Origin: Prevotellaceae bacterium UBA5903
GTDB lineage: Bacteria; Bacteroidota; Bacteroidia; Bacteroidales; Bacteroidaceae
Assembly: GCA_002431845.1 (NCBI GenBank)
Contig: DJEH01000078.1
Location: 17,322-31,131, forward strand
Length of the DNA: 13,810 nt
Direction: 5' to 3'
Position numbers and translations under genes: made by a program. Below the pieces are notes generated by a model that saw nothing but the letters and a program-made list of their open reading frames with translations, was not told where the DNA came from and searched no databases. This document shows, piece by piece, positions 9,645-13,810 of this stretch (positions are counted from its first letter, which is position 1; every line of letters begins with the position of its first letter).

Positions 9645-10568
9645 ATGCTACAGACTGAAGAACGATATATAAGTTTGCTAACCGACTTTGGCTTTAAACG
9701 CATCTTTGGTACCATTCCCAATAAAGACCTACTTATCAACTTTCTTAATTCTTTGTTCAATGGCGAACAGGTGATTAAAGATGTTAAGTATCTCAATAGT
9801 GAGAATGTAGGCGACGTGTATGCAGAGCGCAAGGCCATATTTGATGTGTACTGCGAAAACGAACATGGTGAGAAGTTCATCGTAGAAATGCAAAACGCCT
9901 ACCAAGCGTATTTCAAAGACAGATCGCTATACTACTCCACTTTCCCCATACGCGAGCAAGCTCCTAAGGGTGCTGATTGGAACTTCAAACTTGAGCATGT
10001 ATATGTCGTGGCACTTTTAAACTACGACATGAGCGACCCCGCATTTTCAGACCAAACTATAAACCACGACATAGGTCTACTCGACAAGCATACACATCGT
10101 GTTTTCAACGACAAGCTAACTTTTAAATACATCGAAATAGCCAAGTTCAACAAAACGATAGAACAACTTGACTCTAACTACGACAAGTGGCTCTACGTTT
10201 TGCGCAACCTCTCACGCCTTGACCGCCAACCCAAGCGACTGCAAAATGCAGTGTTCGATCGCCTATTCTCCGAAGCCGAAATAGCTAAGTTTACAAAGAC
10301 AGAATTGCGTGAATACGAGAATAGTTTAAAGGCCTATCGTGACATCAAGAACTCTCTTGACTCAGCTGAGGAGAAAGGTCGTGCCGAAGGACTCGCTGCT
10401 GGTCGTGCCGAAGGGCTCGCTGCTGGTCGTGCCGAAGGGCTTGCTGCAGGCCGTGCCGAGGAGAAAACCTCTGTAGCAAAAAAACTGTTAGCCCTTGGAG
10501 TCCCCATAAAGCATATTGCCGAAGCAACCAATCTCACAATAGATGAAATCGAGGAACTGCAACATTAA
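9645..10568 (+). CDS. Rpn-family PD-(D/E)XK nuclease (recombination-promoting nuclease/putative transposase)
   Basis: This 307-residue protein belongs to the Rpn/YhgA-like PD-(D/E)XK nucleases. The family opening is TDFGFKRIFG (13-22). The catalytic core shows D67 in AIFDVYCENEHG and E81-x-Q83 in FIVEMQNAY, the E-x-Q form usual in this family. Residues 1-200 form the nuclease, 201-240 a helical region, and 245-270 an Ala/Gly/Arg/Glu repeat (GRAEGLAA three times plus a partial). The last 35 or so residues (AKKLLALGVPIKHIAEATNL) form a small helical, HTH-like tail. In E. coli, Rpn full-length proteins are toxic DNA endonucleases that block phage, restrained by a C-terminal fragment translated from inside the same gene. 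In-frame internal starts here would be GTG 10251 (residue 203) or TTG 10305 (residue 221). The gene has its own promoter and is followed by a shortened tandem copy at 10605. No terminal inverted repeats of a transposon were found. Confidence 0.88.
   Translation: MLQTEERYISLLTDFGFKRIFGTIPNKDLLINFLNSLFNGEQVIKDVKYLNSENVGDVYAERKAIFDVYCENEHGEKFIVEMQNAYQAYFKDRSLYYSTFPIREQAPKGADWNFKLEHVYVVALLNYDMSDPAFSDQTINHDIGLLDKHTHRVFNDKLTFKYIEIAKFNKTIEQLDSNYDKWLYVLRNLSRLDRQPKRLQNAVFDRLFSEAEIAKFTKTELREYENSLKAYRDIKNSLDSAEEKGRAEGLAAGRAEGLAAGRAEGLAAGRAEEKTSVAKKLLALGVPIKHIAEATNLTIDEIEELQH
10377..10460 (+). repeat. 24-bp in-frame tandem repeat in the Rpn C-terminal region
   Basis: Three 24-bp units (10377-10400, 10401-10424, 10425-10448) plus a 12-bp partial (10449-10460) encode GRAEGLAA. 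Units differ by only one to three bases. The multiple-of-three length keeps the frame when copy number changes. The shortened downstream copy holds just one unit at the same place, a difference of 48 bp. Confidence 0.9.
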
Positions 10569-10860
10569 AAATTAAGTTAAAGTTTCAATCTAACTGATAT
10601 AACTATGCTACAGACTGAAGAACGATATTGCGAGAACAGTTTAAAGGCCTATCGTGACATCAAAAACTCTCTTGACTCAGCTGAGGAGAAAGGTCGTGCC
10701 GAAGGATTTGCTGCAGACCGTGCTGAGGAGAAAGCCTCTGTAGCAAAGAAACTATTATCTCTTGGAGTTCCCATAAAGCATATTGCCGAGGCAACAAATC
10801 TCACAATAGATGAAATTGAGAAACTGCAATATTAAAAATTAAGTTGAAATTTCAATATAA
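10566..10860 (+). repeat. Flanking direct repeats showing tandem duplication of the Rpn gene
   Basis: The 28 nt from the long gene's stop codon (10566-10593) recur after the short gene (10833-10860) with three differences. Just upstream of each ATG, CTATCTGATTCAACT (9630-9644) and CTAACTGATATAACT (10590-10604) are also alike. The duplicated unit therefore included the gene with both flanks; the internal deletion of the second copy came afterwards or at the same time. Confidence 0.8.
10605..10835 (+). CDS. Short tandem paralog of the Rpn gene: stand-alone C-terminal domain (possible RpnS-like antitoxin)
   Basis: This 76-residue ORF is an internally deleted copy of the preceding gene. Its first 24 bases equal those of the full gene, then it jumps to the codons matching residue 225 (ENSLKAYRDIKNSLD) and runs to the same C terminus. 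The whole nuclease domain is missing. It carries one GRAEG-type repeat unit instead of three. Against the long copy, 51 of 67 shared codons are identical, 10 differ synonymously and 6 change the residue (L/F, G/D, T/A, A/S, E/K, H/Y). It starts 36 nt after the long gene with no terminator between and no clear promoter of its own, so the two are probably co-transcribed. In E. coli such C-terminal parts bind and inhibit the toxic full-length Rpn; by analogy this could be a separate antitoxin. The alternative is a decaying remnant, but the frame is intact from start to stop. Confidence 0.65.
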   Translation: MLQTEERYCENSLKAYRDIKNSLDSAEEKGRAEGFAADRAEEKASVAKKLLSLGVPIKHIAEATNLTIDEIEKLQY

Positions 10861-10927
10861 TCAAGTAAATCTCTATTGCCATTGTCCTATTACGGTGGTA
10901 TTTATAAAAAAGACTTTATAACAACAC

Positions 10928-13612
10928 ATGTCACTACCCACTAAAAAATACCTCCTTTTTTCGCTCTTTTTATTTACAAATACTCGTGCTAAGGCTATGC
11001 GCTCTTTTTGGACTAACGATAGCATAATATCTCCTATCGATAGCCTATCTTCTTCTCCAAAAGAACACAATTTGGCAGAAGCTACTGTAACAGCCACCCG
11101 GTTGGTGTTTGTAACAAAAAAAGATACGGTGGTTTACGATATGGATGCTCTTGGAGCCACTAAAGGTGATATGTTGCAAGACATGATAGGCCGTATGCCA
11201 GGACTTGAAATGAAAAATGGAAGCCTTTATTATCGTGGCAAGGTGGTGAACCGGCTGTTAGTAAATGGCACCGACTTTAAACGAGGAGATACTAAAAAAG
11301 CACTCGAAAATCTGCCCGCTTATATCATCAAAAACGTTAAGGCATACGAAGATTTGACAGATGAGACAAAGGTGACAGGGCTTGACGATGGTACGCGCGA
11401 ACGCGTGGTTAATGTGATACTCAAAAAAAAGTATTTAGGCTCATGGACGGGCAATGCTGATATAGGACAAGGCACAGACCACCGCTGGCTCTACCGTGGA
11501 TTTGCCAACACGTTTACCCAACATTCGCGTGTGAGTGTGTATGGTGGGTTTACCAATACGGCGCAGTATCAAAGCGTAAGTGGAGATGGCGATTGGAGCG
11601 AAAATGGAGGTGCTGGCAGTTCGAGTGGCGATACGCGCTATATGCAACCTGGCATGTCGTATATGTGGAATAATGGTAAGGAACGCAACAAATCGGGGTA
11701 TGTTATGATAGATGGTTCGGCTAGTTGGGACTATCGTGGACACAACGACCACCGATTTGAAAATAATGAAACTTTTCTCGACGATGGCACAACCCGTACC
11801 GATATGACCAATACGCATTCTAAAAACGATGAACGTATATGGAATGTTGATTTTTCATTATCATGGCAACCAACGGCACGCACCCACATTGATCTTCGTC
11901 CGCAATATAGCTATACCGATTACGTTGAACGCCAAAGCGTACAGAGCGGACAATGGAATCAAAGTTTTAGCAATGCCGAAGCCTTCTGCTCGCCCCTCGA
12001 CTCATTATTAAAGTATGCGCCAACGGGTTGGCCCATCGGCGAGGGTAGAGCCAATATGCTCACACGTCAAGAAGGTGATAGCAAGCAAGGCTCTCATGCT
12101 GTTTCTAACTGGCTATACGTTACCCATAAACTATCCGACAATAATTGGCGCCTATCCTTGCGCAATAGTATTTATTATACTTATCGCAACAACAAAAACT
12201 ATTCGCTCAATAGTTATCAGCAATATCAAGCAAGTCAGGTGGCAGTAGATCCTCTTTACAATCGCTATACGCAAACCAACGCCCACGACTTCAGCCTACA
12301 AAATTTTATTGACCTCAATGTGCCTCTACCCATATTTCAAACCATGCGTTTTACGTATGGCACAACGCTTTCGCGCAATCATAGCAATGCCAATGCATAT
12401 CGTTTGGAGCGATTGGGAGGCCAGTTTGCCGATTTTGATGCCTACTTGCAGGTGTTGGGACTTTTGCCTGCTACCGATAATTGGCAGCAGTTGGCACGCG
12501 ATGAAGAACAAACCATTAATTCTTTGCAATTAAGTCGCCGCCATTGGTTTGAAAATCAGTTGCAATACAATAATAAGCACGGCCTTACCATCTCTCTTCA
12601 AAACACATTCCGTTTGGTTTACGACCGCTTAGATTATATCAAAGGGCAATATACCCCCTTACATCCTCAGCGTCATGCCACAGAATATTACTTAGGATTG
12701 AATGCCCGTTGGCAAACCGACTCTATAGGTACATTTACGCTTAGTTACAGTTACAACACAGATAATCCCACTTTGTTGCAAACTATTACTTTGCCCGATA
12801 ACAGCAATCCGTTGAGTATAAGCTATGGTAATCCCAATTTACACAAAAAGCACAACAACCAACTAAATGCGGGCTATGAGTGTAGTTTTAAACATGGCCA
12901 AATGCTTTCGTTGGGCATTACCATACAACGCACCACTAACATGATAACATCGCGCCAAACTTACAACAAATTAACTGGTGTTACCATATCAGAACAAGTA
13001 AACCTTGGGCAAGGACTATGGGGCGTTTCGCCAAACTTAAGCCTTGCTACACCGCTCGATAAAAAACAACACATCACTTTAAACATAAGCAACTATTATA
13101 ATTGGAACAACCAACCGCAGTATGCCATTGCTACTATGGGAACATCTGTGTTGTATAGCCGCCGCTTGCACAACTTTTATAGTATACAAAATCTCAACTT
13201 CCGTTTCGATAAGTTTGTAGCCGAAATGGGGCATACTTTGATGTTCGCTTCCGACAAGATGAATAATCCTGCCAACAAGCGCTCCACCTCTTATGCCACC
13301 ATATTACAAGCTACCGCGCAATATACGCTACCGTGGAACATGGACGTAAAGAGCAGTGTTTATTCCACCTATCAACGCAATGGCTCATCGCTCATTGAGC
13401 GCCCATGGCATACGGTGTGGAACCTAAGCATCACACAATCTTTCTTGCGCAACAAAGCCTTAGCATTAAAGGCTGAGGCTAGCGACTTGCTTAATCAACG
13501 AGCGCAAACATGGAGTTATGTAGACACAAATAGTCGTTCTTCGGGTTGGTCGCAATCAGTGGGGCGGTTCTTTATGTTCCACCTCATCTATCGCTTTAGT
13601 ACAAAAAAATGA
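10928..13612 (+). CDS. Outer-membrane beta-barrel protein of the TonB-dependent-receptor type
   Basis: This 894-residue protein has a likely signal peptide (hydrophobic 8-17, cleavage near AKA at 21-23). A plug-like domain follows (about 50-165: LAEATVTATR, DMLQDMIGRMPGLEMKNGSL, VVNRLLVNGTDF). It leads into a long region of alternating aromatic and polar strands (about 170-894), ending in the aromatic-rich strand FFMFHLIYRF typical of barrel C termini. This matches the Bacteroidetes outer-membrane barrel family related to TonB receptors. Unusually, only about 25 residues separate the signal peptide from the plug, where relatives usually carry a carboxypeptidase-like regulatory domain of 80-90 residues. 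No TonB box could be assigned. There is no susD-like, sigma or anti-sigma gene beside it, so it is not a standard polysaccharide-utilisation pair. The substrate is unknown. It may take up a small ligand or serve as an envelope barrel without TonB. No clear promoter was found in 10861-10927. Confidence 0.82.
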   Translation: MSLPTKKYLLFSLFLFTNTRAKAMRSFWTNDSIISPIDSLSSSPKEHNLAEATVTATRLVFVTKKDTVVYDMDALGATKGDMLQDMIGRMPGLEMKNGSLYYRGKVVNRLLVNGTDFKRGDTKKALENLPAYIIKNVKAYEDLTDETKVTGLDDGTRERVVNVILKKKYLGSWTGNADIGQGTDHRWLYRGFANTFTQHSRVSVYGGFTNTAQYQSVSGDGDWSENGGAGSSSGDTRYMQPGMSYMWNNGKERNKSGYVMIDGSASWDYRGHNDHRFENNETFLDDGTTRTDMTNTHSKNDERIWNVDFSLSWQPTARTHIDLRPQYSYTDYVERQSVQSGQWNQSFSNAEAFCSPLDSLLKYAPTGWPIGEGRANMLTRQEGDSKQGSHAVSNWLYVTHKLSDNNWRLSLRNSIYYTYRNNKNYSLNSYQQYQASQVAVDPLYNRYTQTNAHDFSLQNFIDLNVPLPIFQTMRFTYGTTLSRNHSNANAYRLERLGGQFADFDAYLQVLGLLPATDNWQQLARDEEQTINSLQLSRRHWFENQLQYNNKHGLTISLQNTFRLVYDRLDYIKGQYTPLHPQRHATEYYLGLNARWQTDSIGTFTLSYSYNTDNPTLLQTITLPDNSNPLSISYGNPNLHKKHNNQLNAGYECSFKHGQMLSLGITIQRTTNMITSRQTYNKLTGVTISEQVNLGQGLWGVSPNLSLATPLDKKQHITLNISNYYNWNNQPQYAIATMGTSVLYSRRLHNFYSIQNLNFRFDKFVAEMGHTLMFASDKMNNPANKRSTSYATILQATAQYTLPWNMDVKSSVYSTYQRNGSSLIERPWHTVWNLSITQSFLRNKALALKAEASDLLNQRAQTWSYVDTNSRSSGWSQSVGRFFMFHLIYRFSTKK

Positions 13613-13810
13613 TGAAAATACAGAGATTTTAATCTAAGCGCTTGCATTATGCATTTTGCCCAAAATGTAGATCATAGCTCAAAGTTTTATCAAATCCACC
13701 AAAAACTTCATTTTTTTTATTTTTCGTATTTTCTTGATTATCAGTCACTAATGCATTTTGTCTAAAAAAAACTCAAAAATTTCTTTTAAAAACATTTGGT
13801 TATATCAGAA
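13613..13810. other. AT-rich 3' region with short repeats, no gene seen
   Basis: No coding region is supported in these 198 nt. The 10-mer ATGCATTTTG occurs at 13649-13658 and again at 13751-13760, each followed by a similar (C/T)C(C/T)AAAA. The first copy also forms the small palindrome CATTTTG-CC-CAAAATG (13652-13667). These may belong to the control region of a gene beyond the window. Confidence 0.5.
13682..13723 (+). terminator. Weak intrinsic terminator after the outer-membrane protein gene
   Basis: AAGTTTT (13682-13688) pairs with AAAACTT (13702-13708) around a 13-nt loop, followed by CA, eight T, A and five T. The stem is short and AT-rich, but the long T-run on the + strand supports termination about 100 nt after the stop codon. 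Confidence 0.4.

Noticed and set aside
9518..9880. 120-codon open frame on the - strand across the lipoprotein end and the Rpn start
   Set aside because: It covers a consensus + strand promoter and the conserved start of the Rpn gene; the translation shows no family features.
10377..10460. The 24-bp repeats as a CRISPR-like array
   Set aside because: The units are directly adjacent without spacers, and they are in-frame coding repeats.
9645..10860. The Rpn pair as an insertion sequence
   Set aside because: Although the family is sometimes labelled putative transposase, no terminal inverted repeats or target-site duplication were found. The repeats present are explained by tandem gene duplication.
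11441..11818. 125-codon open frame on the - strand, rich in Ile and Thr
   Set aside because: It is antisense to the outer-membrane barrel. Its composition mirrors the alternating strands of the real gene and no domain is visible.

Overview
The window looks like chromosomal DNA from a member of the Bacteroidales, most likely Prevotella or a close relative. The reasons are the gene content (a PorX-type PglZ response regulator, a BspA-type lipoprotein, an OmpH/Skp chaperone, an outer-membrane barrel protein of the TonB-receptor type), the near absence of Shine-Dalgarno sequences with A-rich leaders instead, and several copies of the Bacteroidetes -7 promoter box TAnnTTTG. All genes supported here lie on the + strand. 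No tRNA, rRNA, CRISPR array or intact insertion sequence was seen.

Layout. 1-147 is a leader with a perfect 12-bp inverted repeat, followed by an OmpH/Skp periplasmic chaperone (148-660). A sulfotransferase (709-1815, start moved from an upstream GTG) follows and ends at a good intrinsic terminator (1839-1875). Next is porX (1890-3443), a receiver plus PglZ-phosphatase protein linked to type IX secretion control. The 198-bp gap after it holds a small terminator, a very long near-perfect palindrome and a -7 promoter box. These precede a tight three-gene operon: topoisomerase IV subunit A (3642-6488), the LolD-type ABC ATPase (6503-7171) and the CvfB-type S1 RNA-binding protein (7184-8023), with gaps of only 14 and 12 nt.

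The 325-bp gap 8024-8348 is not empty. It carries a consensus Bacteroidetes promoter and, about 150 nt later, a strong intrinsic terminator, with no convincing ORF between. It therefore looks like a small RNA or a terminated leader. It is followed by a lipoprotein joining a transglutaminase-like domain to BspA-type leucine-rich repeats (8349-9581).

The most interesting part is 9598-10860. A PD-(D/E)XK nuclease of the Rpn (recombination-promoting nuclease/putative transposase) family, with its own promoter and a C-terminal 24-bp tandem repeat, is followed 36 nt later by an internally deleted tandem copy. That copy keeps the first 8 codons and the C-terminal 67 codons as a clean 76-residue ORF. 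In E. coli the separately made C-terminal part of Rpn proteins acts as antitoxin to the full-length nuclease in phage defence. Here the same pair appears to be encoded by two separate genes. The differences between the copies are mostly synonymous (10 synonymous and 6 amino-acid-changing codons of 67), which fits a maintained protein better than debris.

The window ends with an 894-residue outer-membrane beta-barrel protein (10928-13612) that lacks the usual carboxypeptidase-like N-terminal domain, then about 200 bp of AT-rich sequence with a weak terminator and a short direct repeat.
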